64,000 nt of DNA. Source: Selenomonas sp. F0473 (lineage in GTDB: Bacteria; Bacillota; Negativicutes; Selenomonadales; Selenomonadaceae). The stretch lies in the NCBI RefSeq assembly GCF_000315545.1, contig NZ_JH992902.1, positions 1,734,638 through 1,798,637 on the forward strand. The letters are read 5' to 3'. This document shows positions 1 through 11,042 of the stretch, piece after piece. Under the pieces are notes generated by a model. It saw only the letters and a program-made list of their open reading frames with translations. It was not told the origin of the DNA and did no database searches. Position 1 is the first letter of the stretch; every line of letters starts with the position of its first letter. The position numbers and the translations under genes are program-made.

Positions 1-1
1 C

Positions 2-88
2 GTCGGGACGCGTTTGGTTCCTCATGGGCAAGATTTGGTAGCCGCGGCACGCCGGGACGGTGGGCGGAGACAACGGGTTAGGCTATGA
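2..88 (+). CDS. Possible 3' end of an upstream gene (partial)
   Basis: A reading frame is open from the window edge and stops with TGA at 86-88, overlapping the trmB start as ATGA. That arrangement is typical of translational coupling. The 28 visible residues are Arg-rich and match no family I recognise. The two other forward frames stop at 39-41 and 79-81, so the choice of frame rests only on the ATGA overlap. This may be non-coding. Confidence 0.3.
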   Translation, partial: VGTRLVPHGQDLVAAARRDGGRRQRVRL

Positions 89-744
89 GACTGCGACGAA
101 AACCGTGGATTGATACGGCAATTTTGGATTATGCGGACTTTGTGACCCCGCGCGGCGGGGATTGGCAGCATCATGCGGGACGTTGGGCGGAGGAATTTGG
201 CCGTACGGCGCCGCTCCATATCGAGATCGGCGTCGGTAAGGGGGACTTCCTTACGGAACTCGCCGCGCGGCATCCCGCGGTCAACTATGTGGGGCTTGAG
301 GCGCAGCAGGGCGTGCTCTACTTTGCCGCGCGCAAGGCGGCGGCGCGGGAACTGAAGAATATCCGCCTCCTCGTTTTCGACGCGGCGCGGCTCACAGAAC
401 TGTTCGCGCCGGGCGAGGCCGATCGTATCTATTTGAATTTTTCCGATCCGTGGCCGAAGAAGCGTCATGCGAAGCGGCGGCTGACGAGCGAGGTATTCCT
501 CGCGCGCTATGCCGCCGTGCTGCGTCCGGGTGGGGAGATTCGCTTTAAAACGGATAACGAGGGCCTTTTTTCGTATTCGTTGGAGACGCTGGCGGCCGAG
601 GGGTGGCGGATCTCGGATGTGACGCGCGACCTCCATGCGCTGGGCGACCCGGAGAATATTATGACGGAGTATGAACGCAAATTCAGCGCGCGCGGCGCGA
701 AGATCGGGTACCTCGCGGCGCGCCTGCCGCAGGAGGATACGTGA
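85..744 (+). CDS. trmB: tRNA (guanine-N7-)-methyltransferase
   Basis: This is the SAM-dependent enzyme that methylates guanine 46 in the variable loop of tRNA. The 219-residue product has the family's usual length. The Rossmann-type SAM-binding motif IEIGVGKGDF lies near residues 47-55, and the TrmB signature NFSDPWPKKRHAKRRL at 117-132, where the DPWPKK stretch contributes to catalysis and tRNA binding. The ATG overlaps the stop of a possible upstream frame. Its own TGA (742-744) shares a base with the next gene's ATG, so the two are probably translated from one message. Confidence 0.95.
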   Translation: MRLRRKPWIDTAILDYADFVTPRGGDWQHHAGRWAEEFGRTAPLHIEIGVGKGDFLTELAARHPAVNYVGLEAQQGVLYFAARKAAARELKNIRLLVFDAARLTELFAPGEADRIYLNFSDPWPKKRHAKRRLTSEVFLARYAAVLRPGGEIRFKTDNEGLFSYSLETLAAEGWRISDVTRDLHALGDPENIMTEYERKFSARGAKIGYLAARLPQEDT

Positions 745-1940
745 TGCGTACGCGCTATGCGCTCTTTAAGAGTGAGACGGAGCCGATCATTATCATCATG
801 GCAATCCTCATCGTGGCAGGGACGATCAATGTGTTCAGTTCGAGCTATGTGCTTGCCGCGATGGATTTTGAGGATCCGTATTATTTCCTGTGGCGCCATC
901 TGAAATGGCTGCTCATCGGGGCTCCGATCTGCTGGATTTGCCGAAAACTGGATTATCGGAAGTGGCGCGGACTGATGTTTGTCGGCATGGGGATCACGGT
1001 GTTCCTGCTCATCGCCGTGCTGTTTGTCGGAACGCCGGTGAACGGGGCGCAGCGCTGGCTGTCCGTCGCGGGATTCACGTTCCAGCCCGCGGAGTTTGCA
1101 AAACTGATGGCGGTCCTGATGGGCACGTTTTCCATTTCGACGGTGCTCGGGAAGGAGCATTTCCGCATGTCTGAGGATTGGCCGCGCGTCGTCGTCCCGT
1201 TCGGCGCGATTCTCGCGATGGCCTTTCTCGTCTATCGCGAGCCGGATTTTGGGACGGCCTGCATCGTGTTCGGCGTGCCGCTCCTGATGGCTGTCGCCCT
1301 CCTGATCCCGCCGCGCTACTGGCTCGCAATTGTACCGATAGGGCTCGGCCTTGCGTTTTTGATCGGCGCGCTTCAGCCCTACCGCATGAAGCGCATTGCG
1401 GTCTGGCTCGATCCGTGGTCGGATGCACGCGACGCGGGCTATCAGATGGTGCAGTCGCTCTCGACGATCGGTTCGGGGGGCATCTTCGGTATGGGATTCG
1501 GCGACGGCGTGAGCAAGTATGAGTATCTGCCGGAGGCGCATACGGACTTTGCATTTGCGATCTTTAGTCAGGAACACGGCTTTCTCGGCGTGCTCCTGAT
1601 CTTCTTCCTAATCGGCGTTCTTCTGGCCTATTGTATTCGCGTTGCGGCACAGGCGAAGGACGTTTTCGGGCAGGTGCTTGCGCTCGGCATCATCTTCCTC
1701 GTCCCCGGCCAGGCGCTCGCGAACCTCGCGATGGTTGCGGGCCTCCTGCCTGTCGTCGGGGTGCCGCTGCCGTTCATTAGCTACGGCGGGTCGTCGCTCA
1801 TCGTTACGATGGCGGGCATGGGGATGCTGCTCGGCATTGCCGATCGAAACCATAACGGGGAAGCCGGCGGCCCAACGAAAAAATCTGCGCCGTCCGAGCC
1901 GCCCGAAGAGCGGCGCAGCCGCATGCATGTGGTGCGATAG
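744..1940 (+). CDS. ftsW: SEDS-family peptidoglycan glycosyltransferase, FtsW/RodA type
   Basis: This is a polytopic inner-membrane protein of the shape, elongation, division and sporulation family. The family polymerises lipid II into glycan strands together with a class B penicillin-binding protein. About ten hydrophobic segments are visible. The conserved loop YLPEAHTDFAFAIFSQE is near residue 262, and the C-terminal LPFISYGGSS signature is clear. I chose ATG 744 because AGGAGG at 731-736 sits seven bases upstream; GTG 741, one codon earlier, is an alternative. The sequence cannot settle whether it serves division (FtsW) or elongation (RodA); no partner PBP is next to it. Confidence 0.85.
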   Translation: MRTRYALFKSETEPIIIIMAILIVAGTINVFSSSYVLAAMDFEDPYYFLWRHLKWLLIGAPICWICRKLDYRKWRGLMFVGMGITVFLLIAVLFVGTPVNGAQRWLSVAGFTFQPAEFAKLMAVLMGTFSISTVLGKEHFRMSEDWPRVVVPFGAILAMAFLVYREPDFGTACIVFGVPLLMAVALLIPPRYWLAIVPIGLGLAFLIGALQPYRMKRIAVWLDPWSDARDAGYQMVQSLSTIGSGGIFGMGFGDGVSKYEYLPEAHTDFAFAIFSQEHGFLGVLLIFFLIGVLLAYCIRVAAQAKDVFGQVLALGIIFLVPGQALANLAMVAGLLPVVGVPLPFISYGGSSLIVTMAGMGMLLGIADRNHNGEAGGPTKKSAPSEPPEERRSRMHVVR

Positions 1941-2019
1941 TGAGCGGGCTGCCGTGCGCTGCGGGCGTACGGCATTTTTCTATATTTGAGGAAGCGGATC
2001 GTTATTGTGAGGATACCGG

Positions 2020-4026
2020 ATGTTCAGTGATTTTTTCCTAGGTCTGCAGCAGGATATCAAGATCGCGCTGCTGCCTCCGCTCATTTGCGCGGTGTTCCGC
2101 CTGATCTTTATCCTGACCTATCGTCCAAAGAAGACGCCGTTTGGCGAGTGGCGCAAATGGCTGTCTTGTTTTAACTACGGATTTTGGTGGGGGATGGACT
2201 TCAACGCGTATGTCTATCTCGCGCTTCTGCTCTTTGTCTCCGTGCCGGGGGCGTTCCTGCCCGCTTATTTTGCGGTCGGCGATACGGTGCGCACGGCGTT
2301 CGTCCTCGTTTACGCCGCGGCGCTCTATACGGCGTTCATCGGGAAGATGATCTTCTATTTCCACTTCCGCGATACGTTCAATCAGACATTGTGGCTCGGC
2401 AGGAATGCGGATAAGCGGAATTTCGCCGATATTTTCTTCAACCAAAATCACGGCGCGTGGCTCTTGTTCGGCTTTCTGCCGTACCTTGCGCTTTGCCTGA
2501 TGGCCGCGCGCGGTCTGCTCTCTGTGCCGTCGATGCCGTATCCGGTCATGGCGGACGGCGCGCTTCGGTATGCGGCGAATGCGCTCGCGTTCCTCGCCGC
2601 GATTTTGTTTTTCTATTGGCTGCGCTACGGCGGAACCCTGCGGCACCGGAAAAAGCCGGAGTGGGACGAGGTGCCGACTCTTGTGAAGAACGATATGGTC
2701 CTCGGGAAGGCGACGATCGACGACTTTATCGCGCTCGAAATGGTGTGGAAACGCCCGCCGAACGCGGCGCTGCGGCATTCGGATGAGGAGGCGCGGCATA
2801 TTCTCGCGGCGGTACTGCCGCAGGGGCGCGGTTTTGCGGAGCGGCCGCTTGAGGCGTATCAAAGAACCGCACGGGGGCATGGGATAGCGCCGCCGCGGCA
2901 TATTTTCTTTCTCTTGGGAGAGAGCCATATGCAGGCGCTCTTTGACGCGCCCTTTGCGCGGCTGCATCTGATGGAGGCAAGCGAACGCTTTCGTGCCGAT
3001 CCCCATACGGTGAGCATCAACAATTTCCTCTCGGCGGGGATGATCTCGCAGCCGTCGCTTACGAGTCTGCTCCTGGGCATCTACGATGCGGATATGGAGC
3101 TGAACGAGAATAAGGATTTTTGGAGCGGGACACTGTCGACGTCGCTGCCGCTGCAGATGAAAACGCTCGGTTATCATACGGATTTTTGGTACGGCGGCGG
3201 CCTGAACTGGGGCAGCCTCGCACATTTTCTGCCGGCGCTCGGCTTTGACGAATCCCACGGCGGCCCCGACATCTGTTCGGCCGACGCGCCGCGCACATGG
3301 CTCGGCGTGCACGACCATATCTTCCTCGCGGAGGCGGCGCGCCGCATTCGCGCGGCGGGGGAACGGCGGGGCTTTCATTTTCTCTATACGACGTCGAATC
3401 ACGGACCTTATCTTCTGCCGTTTGCAGAATACGGATTCGACCCGGAGCGTGTCCTGCGGGATGCGCCCGTATCGTTTCAGGAGGAGAATCTCAGGAGACG
3501 CGGCCTTGCCTGCGCGTGGTATGCGGATCAAGCGCTCTGTACGTTCATCGACGAGATGCGGACGTCGTTTCCGGACAGCCTCTTCGTCGTAACGGGCGAT
3601 CATATGGGCGGGGAACTTCCGATTGAGGAACTGCTTGAGCGACATGAAATCAGTCTGCGAGAGCGTCTGCTGACATCCTTTGCCATCCATCATCCGCAGC
3701 TGACGGCGGCGCATTTTGCCGGCAATACCATCGGCGGGCATATGAATATTCTGCCGACGCTCTTTGAACTCGTTGCGCCGAAGGGATTCGAATACTGTGC
3801 GATTGAGCGGCCGCTGACGGAGCCTATTGAACGTGTCGTTACGCCCTATGCATGGGTGACGCGTGAGGAGATTGGATTTTACGCCGAGCGTGCGGCGCAG
3901 CCTCTGACCGTATCGGCGGGTGAGATCCCACGGCAAAACGATGCAGAGCGTTATGCAGCGGAGCGTGACGGGTGGCGCGAGATGGCGGCGTTCTATGTGC
4001 GCCACCCGGAACTATTGGAGGCGTGA
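2020..4026 (+). CDS. Membrane-anchored sulfatase / phosphoglycerol or phosphoethanolamine transferase
   Basis: The 668-residue protein has hydrophobic N-terminal segments over about the first 210 residues, followed by an extracytoplasmic alkaline-phosphatase-superfamily domain. Metal-site and nucleophile motifs are visible: LLGESHMQ near 297-304, a Ser/Thr-rich stretch QPSLTSLLLG near 345-355, TGDHMGGE near 525-532 and GGHMNILPTLFEL near 571-583. This is the layout of LtaS, OpgB and EptA-type enzymes, which move a polar head group from a phospholipid onto a glycan or lipid A. In a diderm without lipoteichoic acid the acceptor is more likely an outer-membrane or periplasmic glycan; that part is inference. 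It is probably transcribed with the genes upstream or from a short leader at 1941-2019. Confidence 0.8.
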   Translation: MFSDFFLGLQQDIKIALLPPLICAVFRLIFILTYRPKKTPFGEWRKWLSCFNYGFWWGMDFNAYVYLALLLFVSVPGAFLPAYFAVGDTVRTAFVLVYAAALYTAFIGKMIFYFHFRDTFNQTLWLGRNADKRNFADIFFNQNHGAWLLFGFLPYLALCLMAARGLLSVPSMPYPVMADGALRYAANALAFLAAILFFYWLRYGGTLRHRKKPEWDEVPTLVKNDMVLGKATIDDFIALEMVWKRPPNAALRHSDEEARHILAAVLPQGRGFAERPLEAYQRTARGHGIAPPRHIFFLLGESHMQALFDAPFARLHLMEASERFRADPHTVSINNFLSAGMISQPSLTSLLLGIYDADMELNENKDFWSGTLSTSLPLQMKTLGYHTDFWYGGGLNWGSLAHFLPALGFDESHGGPDICSADAPRTWLGVHDHIFLAEAARRIRAAGERRGFHFLYTTSNHGPYLLPFAEYGFDPERVLRDAPVSFQEENLRRRGLACAWYADQALCTFIDEMRTSFPDSLFVVTGDHMGGELPIEELLERHEISLRERLLTSFAIHHPQLTAAHFAGNTIGGHMNILPTLFELVAPKGFEYCAIERPLTEPIERVVTPYAWVTREEIGFYAERAAQPLTVSAGEIPRQNDAERYAAERDGWREMAAFYVRHPELLEA

Positions 4027-4341
4027 AAACCCGGTCATGGGCCCCGGCGTCGTTATATCACCGTGCGTATCGGTCGACGCAGCTTTTCACTGCGGCCCCC
4101 TCGCGCTCTCCTCATACCCCGTTATACTTCCGCCTACGCTTGACTCAGGTTGCGGTGAGAGGTACTGCGCCGTCCGATGAACACGCGATGTCTGCCGAAG
4201 AATTGCCGCAAAGAAGGAGCGCCTTTACGGCGGGGAGATGTGTTTTTCTTGTGCGAGGACAGATAAATTTCAAAATGGGTCGTTTTTTTACAGAAAGATA
4301 CGCTAGGAGAAGTGTCAATAAAAAACTTTGTAAAATATGCG
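4027..4341. other. Non-coding gap before the str operon promoter
   Basis: These 315 bases hold no convincing gene. Short forward ORFs here have no good ribosome binding site and no family resemblance. A weak hairpin candidate (CGCC/GGCG near 4219-4232) is followed by a T-rich stretch and could end the upstream transferase transcript, but the stem is short. The last 100 bases turn AT-rich towards the promoter. Confidence 0.5.
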
Positions 4342-4370
4342 TTGACAAGGGTTTTAGCGGGTGATATTAT
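4342..4370 (+). promoter_or_regulatory. Sigma-70-type promoter of the str operon
   Basis: A perfect -35 TTGACA at 4342-4347 is followed by a 17-base spacer and -10 TATTAT at 4365-4370, which is also preceded by an extended TGa. Transcription should begin near 4377, giving a leader of about 23 bases with GGAGGTGAGG before the ybxF ATG at 4400. Confidence 0.85.
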
Positions 4371-4399
4371 GTGACAGTCCCCTTTTTGGAGGTGAGGAT

Positions 4400-4645
4400 A
4401 TGTCTCTGGAGAAACTGCGCTCTGCGCGCCGGATTGCCGGCGTTCGGCAGGTGCAAAAGGCCGTGATGAACGGTTCGGCGGAGATGGTATTCATCGCATC
4501 CGACGCCGATGAACGCGTGACGCACACGCTTCTTGCGGCGTGTGCGGAGAAGGACGTCGCGGTTGACCGAACGGCGACGAAGGACGAGCTCGGACAGCGG
4601 GCGCGCCTCGAAGTCGGCGCCGCCGCAGTCGCAGTACTACGGTAA
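4400..4645 (+). CDS. ybxF: Ribosomal protein L7Ae-like, YbxF family
   Basis: The 81-residue protein is a bacterial L7Ae/L30e/Gadd45 fold relative. In Bacillus this family binds kink-turn RNA and associates with ribosomes. Seen here: the typical start MSLEKLRSARR, then FIASDAD and a conserved TKDELG in the middle. I chose ATG 4400 because GGAGGTGAGG lies just upstream; a longer frame from GTG 4361 would start inside the promoter. It is the first gene of the str operon. In many Firmicutes it sits behind rpoC, but here it has its own strong promoter and no rpoBC upstream. Confidence 0.88.
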   Translation: MSLEKLRSARRIAGVRQVQKAVMNGSAEMVFIASDADERVTHTLLAACAEKDVAVDRTATKDELGQRARLEVGAAAVAVLR

Positions 4646-4665
4646 AAACGCAGCCTCTGCGTTTT
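4645..4665 (+). terminator. Hairpin between ybxF and rpsL (possible attenuator)
   Basis: Nine-base arms AAAACGCAG and CTGCGTTTT flank a three-base loop directly after the ybxF stop codon. The only T-run is inside the stem and is followed by CC, so full termination is doubtful. It may instead set the ratio of ybxF to the downstream ribosomal genes or protect mRNA ends after processing. Confidence 0.45.
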
Positions 4666-4711
4666 CCTACAAAAGAATTGGAAACTCGACGACAAAGGAA
4701 GGAGGTGCAGT

Positions 4712-5089
4712 ATGCCAACGATCAATCAGCTCATTCGCAAGAGCAGAAAGAGCCTTGAGGAGAAATCGAAAGCACCAGCACTGAAGAACAGCCCGCAGAA
4801 GCGAGGGGTCTGCACGCGTGTCTACACATCCACGCCGAAGAAACCGAACTCTGCTCTTAGAAAGGTTGCTCGTGTTCGCTTGACGAACAGCATCGAGGTG
4901 ACCGCATATATCCCCGGCATCGGGCACAATCTGCAGGAACACAGCGTCGTCCTCATCCGCGGCGGACGCGTGAAGGATCTGCCGGGCGTGCGTTATCATA
5001 TCATCCGCGGCTCGCTCGATACGGCCGGCGTGCAGGATCGCGCACAGGGACGTTCGAAATACGGTGCGAAACGCGCCAAGAAGAAGTAA
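4712..5089 (+). CDS. rpsL: 30S ribosomal protein S12
   Basis: S12 lies at the decoding centre of the small subunit and controls tRNA selection accuracy. The 125-residue product contains [11 protein letters not shown] at 41-51 and [13 protein letters not shown] at 84-96. Lys43 and Lys88, the positions changed in classic streptomycin-resistant mutants, are both lysine here, so the gene looks wild type. AAGGAAGGAGG precedes the ATG. A 66-base gap with a hairpin separates it from ybxF. Confidence 0.98.
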   Translation: MPTINQLIRKSRKSLEEKSKAPALKNSPQKRGVCTRVYTSTPKKPNSALRKVARVRLTNSIEVTAYIPGIGHNLQEHSVVLIRGGRVKDLPGVRYHIIRGSLDTAGVQDRAQGRSKYGAKRAKKK

Positions 5090-5590
<501 letters not shown>

Positions 5591-5620
5591 AACCGGCAGT
5601 GTAAGGAGCGATAGGAAACA

Positions 5621-7699
5621 GTGGCAAGAGAATATTCCCTTGAAAAAACGCGGAATATCGGCATCATGGCGCACATCGATGCCGGCAAGACGACGACCAC
5701 CGAGCGCATTCTCTTCTACACGGGCGTAACGCACAAGATCGGCGAGGTCCACGAAGGCGCAGCCACGATGGACTGGATGGTTCAGGAACAGGAACGCGGC
5801 ATTACGATTACGTCGGCGGCGACGACCTGCCACTGGAAAGACCATCGCATCAATATCATTGACACGCCGGGTCACGTTGACTTTACGGTCGAGGTAGAGC
5901 GCTCGCTGCGCGTGCTGGACGGCACGGTCGCCGTTCTGACCGCGCGCGGCGGCGTCGAGCCGCAGACGGAGACGGTCTGGCGTCAGGCGGAGCGCTACAA
6001 TGTCCCGCGCATGGCGTATGTCAACAAGATGGACATCACGGGCGCGGACTTCTTCAATGTTATGGACATGATGCGGGAGCGCCTCAATGCGAACCCGGTA
6101 GCGATCCAGCTGCCGATCGGGGCGGAGGACGAGTTTAAGGGCATCATCGACCTCGTGAAGATGGATGCTATCGTCTATGAGGACGATCTCGGCAAGGTGA
6201 CCGACGAGGTCGAGATTCCCGCGGAGTACAAAGAGCAGGCCGAAGAGTACCGCGAGAAGCTGCTTGAGGCGTGCGCCGAGGCCGATGACGAGCTGATGGA
6301 GAAGTACCTCGGCGGCGAGGAGGTCACGGAGGAGGAGATCCGCCGTGCGATCCGCAAGGCAACGATCAACTGCGAGATGACCCCGGTCACCTGCGGCACA
6401 TCGTACCGCAACAAGGGCGTTCAGCCGCTGCTCGACGCGATCGTCGACTACATGCCCGCGCCGACGGATATCCCGCCGATCGCGGGCGTGAACCCCGATA
6501 CGGGCGAGGCGGACAGTCGCCCGGCATCCGACAGCGCGCCGTTCTCGGCGCTTGCGTTCAAGATCATGACCGATCCGTTCGTCGGCAAGCTCGCGTTTTT
6601 CCGCGTATACTCCGGCACGCTCAACTCCGGTTCTTATGTCTTCAACGCGACGAAGGACAACAAGGAGCGCATCGGCCGTATCCTGCAGATGCATGCGAAC
6701 AACCGCAAGGAGATCGACGTGGTCTACAGCGGCGATATCGCGGCTGCCGTCGGACTCAAGAACACGACGACGGGCGACACGCTCTGCGATGAGGCGCACC
6801 CGATCATCCTCGAGTCGATGGAGTTCCCGGATCCCGTCATTTCCGTTGCGGTGGAACCCGCGACGAAGAACGACCAGGAGAAGATGGGCATTGCGCTCCA
6901 GAAGCTCGCGGAGGAAGACCCGACGTTCCGCGTGCATACGGACCCGGAAACCGGTCAGGTCATCATCTCGGGGATGGGCGAGCTGCATCTGCAGATCATC
7001 GTCGACCGCATGCTGCGCGAGTTCAAGGTCGACTGCAAGGTCGGCGAGCCGCAGGTGGCGTACCGTGAGACGATCCGCAAATCGGTGAAGTCCGAGGGCA
7101 AGTTTGTCCGCCAGTCCGGCGGGCACGGCCAGTACGGACACTGCTGGCTCGAACTCTTTCCGCAGGAAGCGGGTGCCGGCTTCACCTTTGAGAACAAAGT
7201 CGTCGGCGGCGTGATTCCGAAGGAATTCATCAACCCGATCGAGGCCGGCGTTCGCCAAGCAATGGAGAGCGGCGTTGTCGCGGGCTACCCGATGGTCGAC
7301 ATCAAGGTCGTCGTCTACGACGGCTCGTTCCACGAAGTCGACTCCTCGGAGGCGGCGTTCAAGGTGGCGGGTTCGATGGCGTTCAAGGCGGGCGCCGAAA
7401 AGGCGAACCCGGTGCTGCTGGAGCCGTACGTCAAGGTTGAGGTCACGGTGCCGGAGGACTACATGGGCGATGTGATCGGCGATCTGAACGCGCGCCGCGG
7501 CCGTATCGACGGCATGGAGCCGCGCAACGGCGTGCAGGTCATCAACGCGTTCGTTCCGCTCTCGGAGATGTTCGGCTACTCGACGGATCTCCGTTCCAAA
7601 ACTCAGGGCCGCGGGAACTACTCGATGGAGGTTTCCTTCTACGACGAAGTTCCTAAGAATATAGCTGACGCTGTAGTCGCCAAGAACAAAGGCGAATAA
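5621..7699 (+). CDS. fusA: Elongation factor G
   Basis: EF-G is the GTPase that moves tRNA and mRNA through the ribosome after peptide transfer and helps recycle ribosomes. The 692 residues have G1 AHIDAGKT at 17-24, G3 DTPGH at 81-85 and G4 NKMD at 135-138, followed by domains II to V of normal length. The start is GTG at 5621 after TAAGGAG. It lies between rpsG (30 bases) and tuf (14 bases), the standard str operon order. No second EF-G copy is in the window. Confidence 0.98.
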   Translation: MAREYSLEKTRNIGIMAHIDAGKTTTTERILFYTGVTHKIGEVHEGAATMDWMVQEQERGITITSAATTCHWKDHRINIIDTPGHVDFTVEVERSLRVLDGTVAVLTARGGVEPQTETVWRQAERYNVPRMAYVNKMDITGADFFNVMDMMRERLNANPVAIQLPIGAEDEFKGIIDLVKMDAIVYEDDLGKVTDEVEIPAEYKEQAEEYREKLLEACAEADDELMEKYLGGEEVTEEEIRRAIRKATINCEMTPVTCGTSYRNKGVQPLLDAIVDYMPAPTDIPPIAGVNPDTGEADSRPASDSAPFSALAFKIMTDPFVGKLAFFRVYSGTLNSGSYVFNATKDNKERIGRILQMHANNRKEIDVVYSGDIAAAVGLKNTTTGDTLCDEAHPIILESMEFPDPVISVAVEPATKNDQEKMGIALQKLAEEDPTFRVHTDPETGQVIISGMGELHLQIIVDRMLREFKVDCKVGEPQVAYRETIRKSVKSEGKFVRQSGGHGQYGHCWLELFPQEAGAGFTFENKVVGGVIPKEFINPIEAGVRQAMESGVVAGYPMVDIKVVVYDGSFHEVDSSEAAFKVAGSMAFKAGAEKANPVLLEPYVKVEVTVPEDYMGDVIGDLNARRGRIDGMEPRNGVQVINAFVPLSEMFGYSTDLRSKTQGRGNYSMEVSFYDEVPKNIADAVVAKNKGE

Positions 7700-7713
7700 G
7701 GAGGCAATTTTTA

Positions 7714-8901
<1,188 letters not shown>

Positions 8902-8923
8902 TCTCATTTGATATTCCCATGAG

Positions 8924-8953
8924 GAGGAGCGGCGCACCGCGTCGCTCCTTTTC
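8924..8953 (+). terminator. Terminator of the str operon
   Basis: Arms AGGAGCG (8925-8931) and CGCTCCT (8943-8949) are extended by further GC pairs towards a short loop, and are followed by TTTTC. The position, 22 bases after tuf, fits the end of the str operon. Confidence 0.7.
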
Positions 8954-9115
8954 GAGGGAGTATGGCAAAACTTCTTAAAATCATCTTTTGGAATCATACG
9001 ACAGACGACGTACTCCATGCGATGACATGGCAGATGGCTATGCCCCGGCGGGGCAGAGGGAACTGCCGTGGAGAAATGTTTGGGGCGAGACCCCGGACGA
9101 AGGAGGAAAACTACT
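8954..9115 (+). promoter_or_regulatory. Leader region of the S10 operon
   Basis: About 160 bases separate the tuf terminator from rpsJ. The second half can fold: GCCCC/GGGGC with a 3-base loop near 9044-9056, and GGGG/CCCC around a CGAGA loop near 9082-9094, directly before the rpsJ ribosome binding site AGGAGG (9101-9106). No convincing -35/-10 pair was found, although the AT-rich stretch 8965-8997 is the likely promoter zone. A regulatory leader like that bound by L4 in other bacteria is possible but unproven. A 65-codon ORF across this stretch is not believable. Confidence 0.4.
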
Positions 9116-9427
9116 TTGGCGAAACAGCAGAAAATCAGAATTCGTTTGAAAGCCTATGACCACAAGGCGCTGGATCAGAGTGCGGCGAAGATCGTCGACA
9201 CGGCGAAGAAGACCGGCGCGATGGTCTCCGGGCCCATCCCACTTCCGACGGAGAAGAACGTTTACACGATTCTCCGTTCCCCGCACGTCAACAAGGACTC
9301 GCGCGAGCAGTTCGAGATGCGCACGCACAAGCGCCTCATCGATATCCTGCAGCCGACGAACAAGACGGTCGATTCGCTCATGCGCCTCGATCTGCCTGCC
9401 GGCGTTGACATCGAGATTAAGCTCTGA
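9116..9427 (+). CDS. rpsJ: 30S ribosomal protein S10
   Basis: S10 is part of the 30S head and in many bacteria also binds NusB during antitermination. The 103 residues begin [20 protein letters not shown] and contain the conserved [19 protein letters not shown]. The start is TTG at 9116, nine bases after AGGAGG; an upstream in-frame extension would be foreign to the family. It is the first gene of the S10 operon. Confidence 0.97.
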   Translation: MAKQQKIRIRLKAYDHKALDQSAAKIVDTAKKTGAMVSGPIPLPTEKNVYTILRSPHVNKDSREQFEMRTHKRLIDILQPTNKTVDSLMRLDLPAGVDIEIKL

Positions 9428-9445
9428 CAATAGGAGGTGGAAGCC

Positions 9446-10099
9446 TTGGCTAAGGCTATTTTAGGAAGAAAACTGGGCATGACCCAGATCTTCACAGAGG
9501 AAGGCCGCGTCGTCCCCGTGACGGTCGTCGAGTCGGGCAACAATTTGGTGCTCCAGAACAAGACCGACGAGACGGACGGCTACAACGCTGTGCAGATCGG
9601 GTTCGGCGATGTGAAGGAAAAGAACGTCAACAAGCCGCTCAAGGGACACTTTGAGAAGGCGGGCGTGAAGGCGGTGCGCTTCATCCGTGAGATGCGCCTC
9701 TCGGCTCCTTCCGAATATAACGTCGGCGATACGATCGGCGTCGACATCTTCGCGGAGGGCGACCTCGTCGATGTGGTCGGCACCTCGAAGGGCAAAGGCT
9801 TTGCCGGCGGCATCAAGCGCCACAACTTTGCGCGCGGCCCGATGGGCCACGGCTCGAAGTCGCACCGCGAGCCGGGCTCGACGGGCGCGATGATTTCGGG
9901 CCCTGGCGGACGCGTCCTCAAGGGCAAGAAGCTCCCGGGACGCATGGGCGGCGAGCGCGTCACAGTGCAGCGTCTGACGGTTGTCCGTGTGGACGCCGAC
10001 CGCAATCTCATCCTCATCAAGGGCGCGATTCCGGGCCCGAAGAAGGGATTTGTCGTCATCAAAGATACCGTAAAGCCCGCGAAGCAGGCGAAGAAATAA
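9446..10099 (+). CDS. rplC: 50S ribosomal protein L3
   Basis: L3 is an early-assembling large-subunit protein whose long loop reaches the peptidyl transferase centre. The 217 residues open with [16 protein letters not shown] and include the loop [12 protein letters not shown] and [15 protein letters not shown] chose TTG 9446, eight bases after AGGAGG, because it gives the family's standard N-terminus; an in-frame GTG at 9437 lies inside the ribosome binding site. Confidence 0.97.
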   Translation: MAKAILGRKLGMTQIFTEEGRVVPVTVVESGNNLVLQNKTDETDGYNAVQIGFGDVKEKNVNKPLKGHFEKAGVKAVRFIREMRLSAPSEYNVGDTIGVDIFAEGDLVDVVGTSKGKGFAGGIKRHNFARGPMGHGSKSHREPGSTGAMISGPGGRVLKGKKLPGRMGGERVTVQRLTVVRVDADRNLILIKGAIPGPKKGFVVIKDTVKPAKQAKK

Positions 10100-10117
10100 G
10101 GAAGGGGGAACAGCAGT

Positions 10118-10741
10118 ATGGCAAACGTAGCAGTATACGATATGTCGCATAAGCAGGTTGGCGAGATCAACTTGAACGACGAATTTTTCAATGTCGAAAT
10201 GAATGCCGGTCTCCTTCACCAGGCGGTTGTCCTCCAGCTCGCATCGCAGCGTCTCGGCACGCACGCCACAAAGACGCGCGGTCTCGTGCGCGGCGGCGGC
10301 AAAAAGCCTTGGCGCCAGAAGGGTACGGGGCGCGCCCGCGCAGGTTCGACGCGCAGCCCGTTGTGGGTCGGCGGCGGTACGGTCTTTGGGCCGCATCCGC
10401 GCAAATACGGCTTTACGATGCCGCGCAAGCAGCGCCGCCTCGCCCTCAAATGCGCGCTGTCGGATAAGGTGCGCTCGGGCGACTTCATCGTTCTTGAGAG
10501 CCTTGATTTCGATGCGCCGAAAACGAAGGCGGCGGTAAAGTTGCTGAACGATTTCGGCGTCGATGCGAAGAGTCTTTTCGTCACGGCGGACGAGGCCGTG
10601 AACGTCGCGCGTTCAACGAGCAATATTCCGGGTGTGAAGGCCATCACGGCAGCCGGCATCAATGTCTTTGACATTCTCCATCACGATAAACTCTTCATTA
10701 CGAAGGATGCCGTCACCCGTATCGAGGAGGTATTCGCATAA
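10118..10741 (+). CDS. rplD: 50S ribosomal protein L4
   Basis: L4 lines the polypeptide exit tunnel and in some bacteria represses its own S10 operon by attenuation. The 207-residue product holds the tunnel loop with [19 protein letters not shown] near residues 57-75. It starts at ATG after AAGGAAGGGGG and its TAA shares a base with the rplW ATG, so L4 and L23 are translationally coupled. Confidence 0.97.
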   Translation: MANVAVYDMSHKQVGEINLNDEFFNVEMNAGLLHQAVVLQLASQRLGTHATKTRGLVRGGGKKPWRQKGTGRARAGSTRSPLWVGGGTVFGPHPRKYGFTMPRKQRRLALKCALSDKVRSGDFIVLESLDFDAPKTKAAVKLLNDFGVDAKSLFVTADEAVNVARSTSNIPGVKAITAAGINVFDILHHDKLFITKDAVTRIEEVFA

Positions 10742-11022
10742 TGGAAGCACGCGATATTCTCGTTCGCCCGCTCATCACCGAGCGGACGACGCAGCTCATG
10801 GCGGAGGGCAAATACGTCTTCGTCGTTGCAAAGGCTGCCAACAAAATCGAGATCGCCAAGGCGGTCGCAGAGATCTTCAAGGTGAAGGTCGCAAAGGTCA
10901 ATACCGTGAACGTCCTCGGCAAGACGAAGCGCATGGGACGCACGCAGGGCAAGCGCCCGGATTATAAGAAGGCCATCGTAAAACTCGCGCCGGGCGAGAC
11001 CATCGAGTTCTTTGAAGGCTGA
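10741..11022 (+). CDS. rplW: 50S ribosomal protein L23
   Basis: L23 sits at the tunnel exit and docks trigger factor and the signal recognition particle. The 93 residues include the start [14 protein letters not shown] and the loop [19 protein letters not shown]. It overlaps the rplD stop by one base and has no separate strong ribosome binding site, consistent with coupling. Confidence 0.97.
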   Translation: MEARDILVRPLITERTTQLMAEGKYVFVVAKAANKIEIAKAVAEIFKVKVAKVNTVNVLGKTKRMGRTQGKRPDYKKAIVKLAPGETIEFFEG

Positions 11023-11042
11023 GACGAAAGGGAGGTACGAAC

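Noticed and set aside
2038-4005. 655-codon minus-strand frame opposite the sulfatase-like gene
   Set aside because: Arg/His-rich shadow without a ribosome binding site; the plus-strand gene has clear motifs.
8962-9159. 65-codon frame in the S10 leader
   Set aside because: Runs through the leader hairpins and into rpsJ in another frame; no family match.
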